NCBI GenBank assembly: GCA_029067085.1
Contig: JAIEFE010000017.1
Coordinates: 124,001 to 188,000 of the forward strand
Length of the DNA stretch: 64,000 nt
Origin: Lachnospiraceae bacterium
Lineage (GTDB): Bacteria; Bacillota; Clostridia; Lachnospirales; Lachnospiraceae
Direction: 5' to 3'
In this document: positions 1 to 7,288 of the stretch, one piece after another
How the letters are laid out: each line of letters begins with the position of its first letter
How positions within the stretch are numbered: the first letter of the stretch is position 1
Position numbers and translations under genes: made by a program
The notes under the pieces: model-generated
Databases searched by the model: none
What the model was told of the DNA's origin: nothing
Seen by the model: the letters and a program-made list of their open reading frames with translations, nothing else

Positions 1-689
1 AAAACGGCAGCCTCACATCGAATAATACCGTAATGATAGCGCAGGTCATCTTTCCTTTTGCTGAAAACAACCTTGCCCTGGTGGATAAAGGTAATATAAT
101 CGGCAACTTTCTCTAAATCGGTTGTAATGTGGGATGACATCATAATAGAATGATTTTCGTTCTGCACAAATTCCAGAAACACATCCAGAATATCATCCCG
201 CATCACCGGGTCAAGGCCGCTGGTGGCTTCGTCTAAAATCAGCAGTTTAGGTTTGTGGGAAAGGGCAGCGGCAATGCACAATTTTACTTTCATGCCCTTA
301 GACATTTGTTTGATCTCTTTATCCGCAGGAAGTTGAAAACGTTTCAAATATTCCTTGTATAAATGATCATCCCACCGACTGTATGCTGCCTTTGCAATTT
401 TTCCGACCTTAGCGGGGGTCAGCGTTTCATAGAAGTTGATACCATCAAATACAACGCCAATATCCTCTTTAAGCTGCTTCGCAGAAGATAACTCCTGTCC
501 CCAAAAAGTAACCATGCCGTCATCCTTGTGGATGAGGTCAAGAATCGCATTGATCGTTGTACTTTTTCCTGCGCCGTTCTCACCAATCAATCCCATAATC
601 GTACCCTTAGGGACAGAAAACGAAACATGGTCCAATGTAAAATCAGGGTAGTGCTTCGTCAAATTCTCTACTTGCAAAATAGCATCCAT
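1..689 (-). CDS. ABC transporter ATP-binding protein (3' end beyond window)
   Basis: ATPase subunit of an ABC exporter of the BcrA/YtrB type. Translation from the ATG at 689 shows Walker A (GENGAGKST), a signature-like MSKGMKVKL, Walker B (LLILDEATSGLDP) and an H-loop SSH. The start follows a GAGGAGG ribosome site by about 7 nt; an ATG 6 nt upstream overlaps the GntR stop but sits too close to that site. The frame runs off the left edge, so the C-terminus is missing. It lies 2 nt downstream of a YtrA-like GntR gene, the usual arrangement in ytr-type operons, where the regulator controls its own transporter. A permease should follow beyond the window. Substrate unknown. Confidence 0.9.
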   Translation of the reverse strand, partial: MDAILQVENLTKHYPDFTLDHVSFSVPKGTIMGLIGENGAGKSTTINAILDLIHKDDGMVTFWGQELSSAKQLKEDIGVVFDGINFYETLTPAKVGKIAKAAYSRWDDHLYKEYLKRFQLPADKEIKQMSKGMKVKLCIAAALSHKPKLLILDEATSGLDPVMRDDILDVFLEFVQNENHSIMMSSHITTDLEKVADYITFIHQGKVVFSKRKDDLRYHYGIIRCEAAV

Positions 690-691
690 GG

Positions 692-1069
692 TCATTCCTC
701 CTCTTGATAAAACATAGTCAGAAGTTCAATCAGTTTCTCTAAGGGTATCCCACTTGTTCGTCCAATATCGGCGGCTTCCTGTAAATGTTCTTCCGCCAAT
801 CGCTGTTGTTCTTCTTGATAAAAGTCTTTATTCTGCGCCGATACAAAACTGCCACGGCCTACTGTTGTCTCAATAAAGCCATCCCTTTGTAAATCTTCAT
901 ACGCTTTTTGAACGGTGAGAACGCTTACATGAATGGACTTTGCCAACGCTCTCATAGAGGGGATAGGATCGCCGGTATGTAATTCGCCGCTCATGATCTT
1001 GGCCTTTATCTGTGAAGTTATCTGCTCGTAAATCGGCTTGCTGGTATTACTGCTTATGATGATCTCCAC
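692..1069 (-). CDS. GntR family regulator, YtrA subfamily
   Basis: A short (125 residue) one-domain GntR repressor: N-terminal winged helix (PIYEQITSQIKAKIMSGEL, then VSVLTVQKAYEDLQRDG) and only a small C-terminal helical dimerisation segment, as in YtrA. The GTG start at 1069 is chosen because AAAGGAGGGG precedes it by a few bases and the family motif begins within ten residues; a longer ATG frame from 1114 would run through the promoter. It overlies a 12-bp-arm palindrome immediately upstream, so autorepression is likely, together with the downstream ABC ATPase. The ligand cannot be read from sequence. Confidence 0.88.
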   Translation of the reverse strand: MEIIISSNTSKPIYEQITSQIKAKIMSGELHTGDPIPSMRALAKSIHVSVLTVQKAYEDLQRDGFIETTVGRGSFVSAQNKDFYQEEQQRLAEEHLQEAADIGRTSGIPLEKLIELLTMFYQEEE

Positions 1070-1085
1070 AATGCCCCTCCTTTGT

Positions 1086-1118
1086 TCTATATTGTACTTA
1101 TTGTACAAGTACAATATA
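1086..1118 (-). promoter_or_regulatory. GntR promoter with overlapping palindromic operator
   Basis: On the minus strand TTGTAC (1114-1109) and TATAGA (1091-1086) are separated by 17 nt. Arms 1088-1099 and 1107-1118 are perfect 12-base inverted repeats with a 7-nt spacer, so a bound dimer would cover both the -35 and the spacer. Likely the autoregulatory site of the adjacent YtrA-like repressor (inference). Confidence 0.75.
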
Positions 1119-1196
1119 TCACACCAGGGTCATCGTGTCAATGAACTATTTGAAATCAACAATGAACTGTTTTTAGAGAAATTTTCAATCATTACA

Positions 1197-1228
1197 GAAA
1201 AAAAGCCCTCCGAAACCGGAAGGCTTAT
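1197..1228 (-). terminator. Rho-independent terminator after the YczE-like gene
   Basis: Read on the minus strand, AAGCCTTCCG and CGGAGGGCTT form a stem with a short GTTT loop and one bulged pair, followed by a run of T. It lies about 65 nt past the stop of the gene at 1294. Confidence 0.75.
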
Positions 1229-1293
1229 GTTGTATGAAATTTTGCTACATTAGACACTGTCTGCTATATTCTCGTATTCTCTCTACAGCTTCC

Positions 1294-1938
1294 TCAACAA
1301 TATTTATCCAGAATACGCTCTATATTCCGCCTGTGAACAGGAAGAAAGATCTGAACTACCGGCCCCACCAGAAAAGCGGCGGTCACCGTACCAATACCCA
1401 CAACACCACCAAGCAGCCATCCGACAATAATAAAGAAGAGATCACAGCAAATGCGGACGGTACGAAACTGAAATCTGTGCAGTTTATCCGTAAGGATAAC
1501 CGCCACCAGATCATTGGGCCCGGTACCCGCATCGGAAACAATGACCAAAGCCATGCCGATGGAAAGAATGATACAACCCAGCGCCATAACAGTAAGACGC
1601 AGAACGAACGGGGAATCCACCGTCACAAATCTACCCAAAAGCCAGTTAAAAACATCGATAATGGGACCGCCCAAAAGACAGCATATAAACGAGCCGGTTT
1701 TTATATATCCTTTCGTAAACAGGATCATCAGCACGATCAACACACACTGGATACCACTGTGACAAAGCCCTACCGAAATCCCGGTGATATGAGAAATGCC
1801 GGCTGCAAAAACAGTGAACGTATCTGTTCCCAGATTGCTGATCAAAAACAGTGTCACGCCCAGATGCGCAATGACAAGGCCGACAGTCAAAAAACACAGA
1901 CGCAACAGCCATTCCCGACGATTGATTTGTTGTTTCAT
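1294..1938 (-). CDS. YczE/YitT-like integral membrane protein
   Basis: A 214-residue polytopic protein with about five hydrophobic segments, starting MKQQINRREWLLRLCFL. Glycine-rich stretches such as ISNLGTDTFTVF and VSDAGTGPNDLVAV are typical of the YczE/YyaS family, whose function is not established. The start at 1938 is 14 nt past the gpmI stop; longer upstream readings would lie inside gpmI. The ribosome site is weak, so translation may be coupled to gpmI. A terminator follows at about 1.2 kb. Family assignment is from memory. Confidence 0.72.
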   Translation of the reverse strand: MKQQINRREWLLRLCFLTVGLVIAHLGVTLFLISNLGTDTFTVFAAGISHITGISVGLCHSGIQCVLIVLMILFTKGYIKTGSFICCLLGGPIIDVFNWLLGRFVTVDSPFVLRLTVMALGCIILSIGMALVIVSDAGTGPNDLVAVILTDKLHRFQFRTVRICCDLFFIIVGWLLGGVVGIGTVTAAFLVGPVVQIFLPVHRRNIERILDKYC

Positions 1939-1952
1939 GATCCGTCGTGCAC

Positions 1953-3497
1953 CTATTTCACGAGCAGGGACTTCCCTGTCATCTCCGCAGGCTGCTCCAT
2001 TCCCATCAGTTCGATGATGGTGGGAACGATATCTGCAAGGCATCCGCCCTCACGCAGCTTATAAGCGGGATCCGCATTCACTAAGAGGAAGGGAACCGGA
2101 TTGGTTGTGTGCGCCGTGAAGGGTGCACCCGTCTCCTCATCGATCAGCTGCTCCGCATTGCCGTGGTCAGCGCAGATAAACATCACGCCGTCCACCTCTT
2201 TGATGGCATCAACAGCCTTTCCAACGCACTCATCCACCGCCTCAACAGCCTTGATTGCCGCCTCCTGCACACCGGTGTGTCCTACCATGTCGGGGTTTGC
2301 AAAATTGATGATGATCACGTCATAGTCGCCGGATTTGATCGCTTCCACTAATTTATCGCAAACCTCATAAGCGCTCATCTGAGGCTTCAGATCATAGGTC
2401 GCCACATCCTTGGGGGAATTCACCAGAATACGGGTCTCTCCCTCATTTGGCTCCTCCACGCCGCCGTTGAAGAAGAAGGTCACATGCGCGTACTTCTCTG
2501 TCTCCGCAATCCTCGCCTGCTTCATGCCGTTCGCCGCGAGCCACTCGCCGAACGTGTTGGTGACGGAAATCTTGTGGAACGCCACCTCCTTATTCGGGAT
2601 TGTAGGATCGTAATCCGAGAAGCACACATAGGTCAGATCCAGTCTCTTCTCTCTGGCAAAGCCCTTGAAATCATCGTCACAGAAGCTTCTGGTGATCTCT
2701 CTGGCTCTATCCGGACGGAAGTTAAAGAACACAACGGAATCACCGTCCTGAATGGTAGCCACCGGCGCACCGTTTTTCTTTACCACCGTGGGCTTTACAA
2801 ACTCATCTGTCTCGTCCCTGTCATAGGAAGCCTGAATGCCGGCAGGACCGCTCTCCGCCTCAAGGCCTTCGCCCTTGGTAAGCGCCAGATAAGCCTTCTC
2901 CACTCTGTCATAGTTATTGTCCCGGTCCATCGCATAATAACGGCCTGTCACAGTTGCCACTTCGCCTACGCCGATCTTCTTCATCTCTGCCTCCAGATCC
3001 TCCACGTAGCCCTTGCCGCTGGCAGGGGGTGTGTCACGCCCGTCAAGAAATGCATGCACATATACTTTGTTTAAGCCGTTTCTCTTTGCCAGTTCTAAAA
3101 GGCCGTAGAGATGAGTGTTGTGACTGTGCACGCCGCCGTCCGACAGCAGACCGAACATGTGCAGCGAAGAATCGTTCTTCTTACAATTATTCACCGCATC
3201 AAGCAGGGCCGGATTTTCAAAGAAGGTACCGTCCTGAATCTCCTTTGTGATTCTGGTGAGTTCCTGATATACGATGCGTCCCGCGCCCATATTCAGATGT
3301 CCCACCTCGGAGTTGCCCATCTGCCCGTCCGGCAGGCCTACCGCCATACCGCTGGCATTACCCTTCATGAAAGGGCACTCAGCCATCAGCTTATCCATCA
3401 CCGGCGTTTTCGCCAGTGCCACTGCATTGCCCTCCTTCTTCTCATTCAGGCCGTAGCCATCCAAGATCATCAATACTGCCGGTTTCTTACTTCCCAT
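1953..3497 (-). CDS. gpmI: 2,3-bisphosphoglycerate-independent phosphoglycerate mutase
   Basis: Interconverts 3- and 2-phosphoglycerate in glycolysis through a phosphoserine intermediate with two manganese ions. At 514 residues it is full length. The first metal-site Asp lies in MILDGYG (residues 10-16), the catalytic serine is Ser63 in GNSEVGHLNMG, and the C-terminal phosphatase part has CADHGNAEQ. An AGGAG site precedes the ATG. A 63-codon gene lies 20 nt upstream and a YczE-like gene 14 nt downstream, so this is probably a three-gene transcript rather than the usual gap-pgk-tpi cluster. Confidence 0.97.
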   Translation of the reverse strand: MGSKKPAVLMILDGYGLNEKKEGNAVALAKTPVMDKLMAECPFMKGNASGMAVGLPDGQMGNSEVGHLNMGAGRIVYQELTRITKEIQDGTFFENPALLDAVNNCKKNDSSLHMFGLLSDGGVHSHNTHLYGLLELAKRNGLNKVYVHAFLDGRDTPPASGKGYVEDLEAEMKKIGVGEVATVTGRYYAMDRDNNYDRVEKAYLALTKGEGLEAESGPAGIQASYDRDETDEFVKPTVVKKNGAPVATIQDGDSVVFFNFRPDRAREITRSFCDDDFKGFAREKRLDLTYVCFSDYDPTIPNKEVAFHKISVTNTFGEWLAANGMKQARIAETEKYAHVTFFFNGGVEEPNEGETRILVNSPKDVATYDLKPQMSAYEVCDKLVEAIKSGDYDVIIINFANPDMVGHTGVQEAAIKAVEAVDECVGKAVDAIKEVDGVMFICADHGNAEQLIDEETGAPFTAHTTNPVPFLLVNADPAYKLREGGCLADIVPTIIELMGMEQPAEMTGKSLLVK

Positions 3498-3517
3498 GAT
3501 TTTTCTCCTTTTCTCTC

Positions 3518-3709
3518 TTACTCTTTTATTCTATCAATCTCTGTAAGATTAACTCCCAAGCTTGTAAGCAGCGCTTTTAATGAAACATAATCCTCCTTGA
3601 GATCAGCATATGTTCTCACTGCATTTTCTTCTTTTGCCAACAACATACGTTTCTGCACCTTCTGGAAATCGTTTATGGCATCTCTGATAACCGCTAAGTC
3701 GTCTAACAT
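3518..3709 (-). CDS. Small helical hypothetical protein
   Basis: A 63-residue charged, probably coiled-coil protein (MLDDLAVIRDAINDFQKVQK at the N-terminus) with no recognised domain. It is retained because it fits tightly upstream of gpmI in the same direction and its codon use resembles its neighbours. A weak GAGCAGG lies upstream. Its mRNA would begin with the stem-loops at 3747-3844. Confidence 0.5.
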   Translation of the reverse strand: MLDDLAVIRDAINDFQKVQKRMLLAKEENAVRTYADLKEDYVSLKALLTSLGVNLTEIDRIKE

Positions 3710-3746
3710 ACGATCGCCTGCTCTCTCTCCGTGATCTAACCTCCAT

Positions 3747-3844
3747 ACGGAGAATGCTGTATTTCAGGCATTCTCCCGTGTGAGATTTAGTACTTCTTGG
3801 CGTCCCGTCCTATGGCGGGACGTCTTTAGAAGTACTTCTCACAC
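3747..3844. repeat. Two adjacent strong stem-loops between divergent genes
   Basis: The first hairpin pairs 3747-3757 with 3768-3779 (11 bp, one bulge). The second is compound: 3778-3785 pairs with 3837-3844, 3789-3797 with 3828-3836 (AGTACTTCT/AGAAGTACT) and 3801-3807 with 3816-3822 (CGTCCCG/CGGGACG), giving about 24 bp with small internal loops. Neither is followed by a convincing T run. They lie in what would be the leader of the 63-residue gene and gpmI, or could be an extragenic palindromic repeat. Confidence 0.6.
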
Positions 3845-4000
3845 CATTATAGCCGTTTTAGGAAAAAGTGTAAAGTCATTCCGCAACTGCGGCATAAAAG
3901 AATCCGAAATGGAATTGTGTCGTTTCCTGTGATAAAATGATAACGTTGACAAACATATCCGATGTATGCCGCAGAAGACTGCTTTGAGATGGAGGCAACT

Positions 4001-4597
4001 ATGGAGCACCTATTCCGTATCAAGTATCAGAGCCAACTATATGAACTCCCCTACGAAGTGGTCTACAGCCGGCGTAAAACCTGTGCTGTCAGCATTTCTG
4101 CCGAAGGAAAGATCACCCTGCGGCTGCCCCTTCGCACCTCCGAATCCCAGATCCGCCGTCTTCTGTTGGACAAGCAGCACTGGATCATCACGCACTATCT
4201 GGAAGCCATTAAGCGCACCGCAAGCCGCCCTGTATCTGATCTGACAGACGCGCAGCGAACCGCCCTGGAGAAACGCTACATCGCAGCCGCAAAAGACTAT
4301 TTCCCGAAGCGGGCCGCCTACTTTGCGCCGATCACGGGTGGGAATTATCAGCGCATCACCATCCGCGACCAGAAGACCCGCTGGGGAAGCTGCAGTGCGA
4401 AGGGCACGCTCTCCTTCAACTGGCGTCTCATGCTGGCGCCTCCCGCCGTCCTCGACTATGTGGTTGTCCATGAACTATGCCATCTGACGCACATGAACCA
4501 TTCAAAGGCTTTCTGGGCGCTTGTGGAGAGCGCCTGCCCCGATTACCGCGCGCACCGCAAGTGGCTGAAGGAGCACGGACAGGAGCTTATTCTCTAA
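4001..4597 (+). CDS. YgjP-like (DUF45) zinc metallopeptidase
   Basis: A 198-residue member of the M48-related YgjP/DUF45 family. The zinc motif VVHELCHLTHMNHSKAFW contains HELCH followed by a third His. The preceding RWGSCSAKGTLSFNWRLM block is the other family hallmark. The ATG at 4001 is preceded by GGAGG five bases away; two upstream in-frame ATGs lack a site. The stop codon overlaps that of the convergent helicase by 4 bp. Substrate unknown. Confidence 0.88.
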   Translation: MEHLFRIKYQSQLYELPYEVVYSRRKTCAVSISAEGKITLRLPLRTSESQIRRLLLDKQHWIITHYLEAIKRTASRPVSDLTDAQRTALEKRYIAAAKDYFPKRAAYFAPITGGNYQRITIRDQKTRWGSCSAKGTLSFNWRLMLAPPAVLDYVVVHELCHLTHMNHSKAFWALVESACPDYRAHRKWLKEHGQELIL

Positions 4598-6405
4598 TCC
4601 CATTTTGTTTTAATGCGGAGACCGCCGTAACGTGGCTCGTAGTCGGATTCCCGCCTGTTTCCGTGCGGCATGCCGTCTTTTCTCTTCCCATACGGTGTGC
4701 CGTCCCGTCTGACATCCTTCGGCTTGCCGTTTTCATATCTGTTTTTATCTTTCTTCTTCTCACCCTTTGTGATGTAACTGTCCCAGTCTCTTTTATTTTT
4801 ACCGCCGTTATTCCGTGCGCTTCTGCTGCCAAATGTATTCATGCTGCCGTTTCGACTGTCTTTTGCGCCGGAAGCATTCTTTCCGCCATTTCGACCGTCT
4901 TTCCCACCGGAAGCGTTCTTGCCTCCGTTTCGACCGCTCTTACTGTCACGACCGCCTCTGCCGGGTTTCTTCTCAAAGAAAAATTTCTCCGTGCGGATGT
5001 CCTTGGGTTCATCTCCCAGCTTCATTTTCATAAAGGCCGCCGCGATCTGAACGGCACTGTACTGTCCCAGAGCCACGGCATCCAGAATACTCTCCATCGC
5101 CCTGCTGACATCCTCGTTCTCGATCACAGCATAGGCTTCTTTTAATATCTTCTCCGACTTTCTGGCCGTGATATCCGCAGCATTCGGTATCTTGCGCTCC
5201 TTGATCTTTGTGTGGCAGATGCGTTCAATATCCCGGATCTTATAAGCCTCCCTGCCGACCACAAGTGTAAAGGATCTTCCCGTCTTGCCGGCACGCCCGG
5301 TTCTGCCGATGCGGTGCACATAGTATTCGATATCTTCCGGCACATCATAATTATAGACTGCTTCCACGTCGCTCACGTCGATACCTCTTGCCGCAACATC
5401 GGTCGCGATCAGAATATTCGTTTTACCGCCGCGGAACAGATTCATCACCGTGTCGCGCTGGCCTTGCGTCAGATCACCATGGAGTCCCTCCACCTCGTAA
5501 CCTCTACCCTTCAAATGCTCCGTCAGCTCATCCACCATGCGTTTCGTGTTGCAGAAGATCAGCGCGCGCTTGGGGTCATAGTAATCGATCAGGCGGCAGA
5601 GCACTTCCTCCTTATCCTGCTTGCGCACCTGATAGTATGCCTGCTTGATCAGGGGAATGGTGACCTCTTTCGGCGTCATCTTGATATAGGCCGCATCCCG
5701 CTGATAAGTTTTCGTGATATCCAGAATAGGCTTCGGCATGGTAGCGGAGAAAAGTCCCGTCTGTCTGTCGTCCGGCATCTCCTTTAAGATCGTCTCGATA
5801 TCCTCCCGGAAGCCCATGTTTAACATCTCGTCCGCCTCATCTAAAACGACGGTATGGACTTTCTCAAATTTCAACGTGTGCCTGCGCATATGATCCATCA
5901 CGCGGCCCGGTGTTCCCACCACGATCTGCACGCCTGTTTTCAGATTTTTAATCTGCTTATAGATCTCCTGTCCGCCATACACCGGAAGCACCTTGATACT
6001 GTCCATGTATCTGGCAAACTTGCGCAGTTCATCCGCCGCCTGCATGGCGAGTTCTCTGGTCGGACAGAGGATCAGCGCCTGAAGCGAACGATCCGCAGGA
6101 TCGATCTTTTGCAGGATTGGAATGCCGAAGGCCGCCGTTTTGCCGGTACCGGTCTGGGCTTGTCCGATGATATCCCGCCCCGTCATAAAAAGCGGAATGG
6201 CCTGCTCCTGAATGGGGGTCATATGCTCGAAGCCAAGCTCCTTTACGGCCCGCAGGATCCTTTTGTCGATTCCCGCCTCCTCATAGCGAAGCCCCTCCGC
6301 CTTATCCTCTGTCTCGTCATCGCCGTCATAGCGGTTTGCCGTCAGGATCTCCTTCTCCAAAAAAGCGTCAAACTCCTCGTTACTGTTCTTTTTGTTCCTG
6401 CTCAT
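4594..6405 (-). CDS. DEAD-box ATP-dependent RNA helicase
   Basis: A 603-residue helicase of the CshA/DeaD group. In order: Q motif FEHMTPIQEQAIP, motif I AQTGTGKT, PTRELA, TPGR, DEAD, SAT, then the second RecA domain with ARGIDV and HRIGRTGRAG. After about residue 440 the tail becomes Gly/Asn/Lys/Arg rich with repeated RNGGKNASG-like units, a disordered RNA-binding tail expected to help unwind structured RNA (ribosome assembly, mRNA decay, cold adaptation). No DbpA-type RRM is obvious. It ends by overlapping the convergent peptidase stop. Confidence 0.95.
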   Translation of the reverse strand: MSRNKKNSNEEFDAFLEKEILTANRYDGDDETEDKAEGLRYEEAGIDKRILRAVKELGFEHMTPIQEQAIPLFMTGRDIIGQAQTGTGKTAAFGIPILQKIDPADRSLQALILCPTRELAMQAADELRKFARYMDSIKVLPVYGGQEIYKQIKNLKTGVQIVVGTPGRVMDHMRRHTLKFEKVHTVVLDEADEMLNMGFREDIETILKEMPDDRQTGLFSATMPKPILDITKTYQRDAAYIKMTPKEVTIPLIKQAYYQVRKQDKEEVLCRLIDYYDPKRALIFCNTKRMVDELTEHLKGRGYEVEGLHGDLTQGQRDTVMNLFRGGKTNILIATDVAARGIDVSDVEAVYNYDVPEDIEYYVHRIGRTGRAGKTGRSFTLVVGREAYKIRDIERICHTKIKERKIPNAADITARKSEKILKEAYAVIENEDVSRAMESILDAVALGQYSAVQIAAAFMKMKLGDEPKDIRTEKFFFEKKPGRGGRDSKSGRNGGKNASGGKDGRNGGKNASGAKDSRNGSMNTFGSRSARNNGGKNKRDWDSYITKGEKKKDKNRYENGKPKDVRRDGTPYGKRKDGMPHGNRRESDYEPRYGGLRIKTKWD

Positions 6406-6454
6406 GTTATCCTTTCCTTATATTTGTCAGCACATTAATGGTTTACATAACAAT

Positions 6455-6482
6455 TGCTGCCAGCCTATATGGCATGGCAGCA
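6455..6482 (-). terminator. Stem-loop after mecA
   Basis: TGCTGCCA (6455-6462) pairs with TGGCAGCA (6475-6482), with an inner GCC/GGC stem and one bulge. On the minus strand it is followed by an AT-rich but imperfect T tract. Probably ends the mecA transcript just before the helicase start. Confidence 0.55.
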
Positions 6483-6513
6483 TGATTGCCCTCTTCTATA
6501 TAGTTTTTCAGGT

Positions 6514-7152
6514 TTAAGACTGATAAATTCTGCGAAGCTTGCTCACCGCACGATTCCTGATCAGACACTCTCCATGTTCCTCCAGATACTGAAGCCGCTC
6601 CTCGGAAACTGCGATCAGATTGCCGAATTCCACGGCCTCTGCGCTGATCTTGTTGAAAGACTTGTAGGAAAGTCTGTTTTTCTCAAGGACCAGATAGTAG
6701 TCCTCCCCTTCCTTAAAGAGATGGCTTCTCACAGAATATGTATTGGGGATCGCAGCCGCATACTGCATGGTCTGGTGCAGAGATGAAAAGACGAACATAC
6801 GACGATTGTCATCAAATGTCCGTGGTACCGCTTCCTCTTCAGTTAGTTCCTCACTCAGGCTTTGCAGCGCCTCCTTGATATGCTGGAGCATTCCTCTGAA
6901 ATCGGCAGGCCGCTCATCGGTGAAAGTGACTACCAGTCCGTCATTTTTGAGGGGCGTGATCTGCATAGCGATATTGCCCCCGCTGATCTGATAGCCGACC
7001 TCATCGTGTGCCCGTTCGATGATGATCCTTAAGAACTCCTCGCCTCTCTCACTGCGCTCAAAGATGTCCGACAACGCAAGTCCGTATTCGGCCATATCAT
7101 CCGCCGAGACGATACACTGTACTGTTGCATCATTGATCTTCTTATATTTCAT
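6514..7152 (-). CDS. mecA: MecA-type adaptor protein for ClpCP
   Basis: A 212-residue adaptor that in Firmicutes delivers substrates (ComK, Spx and others) to the ClpC/ClpP protease. The N-terminal substrate-binding half starts MKYKKINDATVQCIVSADDM; the C-terminal ClpC-binding domain contains LFKEGEDYYLVLEK and ends in VSKLRRIYQS. An acidic low-complexity linker (SLSEELTEEEAVPRT) separates them, as in the family. It appears to be a single-gene unit with its own terminator. Confidence 0.85.
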   Translation of the reverse strand: MKYKKINDATVQCIVSADDMAEYGLALSDIFERSERGEEFLRIIIERAHDEVGYQISGGNIAMQITPLKNDGLVVTFTDERPADFRGMLQHIKEALQSLSEELTEEEAVPRTFDDNRRMFVFSSLHQTMQYAAAIPNTYSVRSHLFKEGEDYYLVLEKNRLSYKSFNKISAEAVEFGNLIAVSEERLQYLEEHGECLIRNRAVSKLRRIYQS

Positions 7153-7237
7153 ATGATCTTTTATCCCCTATTCCAAAGTAAACGTTCTCGTCCGCGGTCT
7201 TCACACCTATTCCACCACAGTACTGCGCTCATTATAC

Positions 7238-7276
7238 CACAAAAAAACGCGATAAGGAAGAATCTTATCGCGTTTC
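7238..7276 (-). terminator. Rho-independent terminator of the blaI-blaR1 operon
   Basis: Perfect 12-bp stem 7245-7256/7264-7275 (AAACGCGATAAG / CTTATCGCGTTT) with a 7-nt loop; on the minus strand the arm continues into seven T. It lies 13 nt past the blaR1-like stop. Confidence 0.9.
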
Positions 7277-7288
7277 CTGCAAAAAATC

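Noticed and set aside
1234-2064. Plus-strand 276-codon open frame
   Set aside because: Lies antisense to the YczE-like gene, has low-complexity His/Asn/Lys composition and no ribosome site; a shadow.
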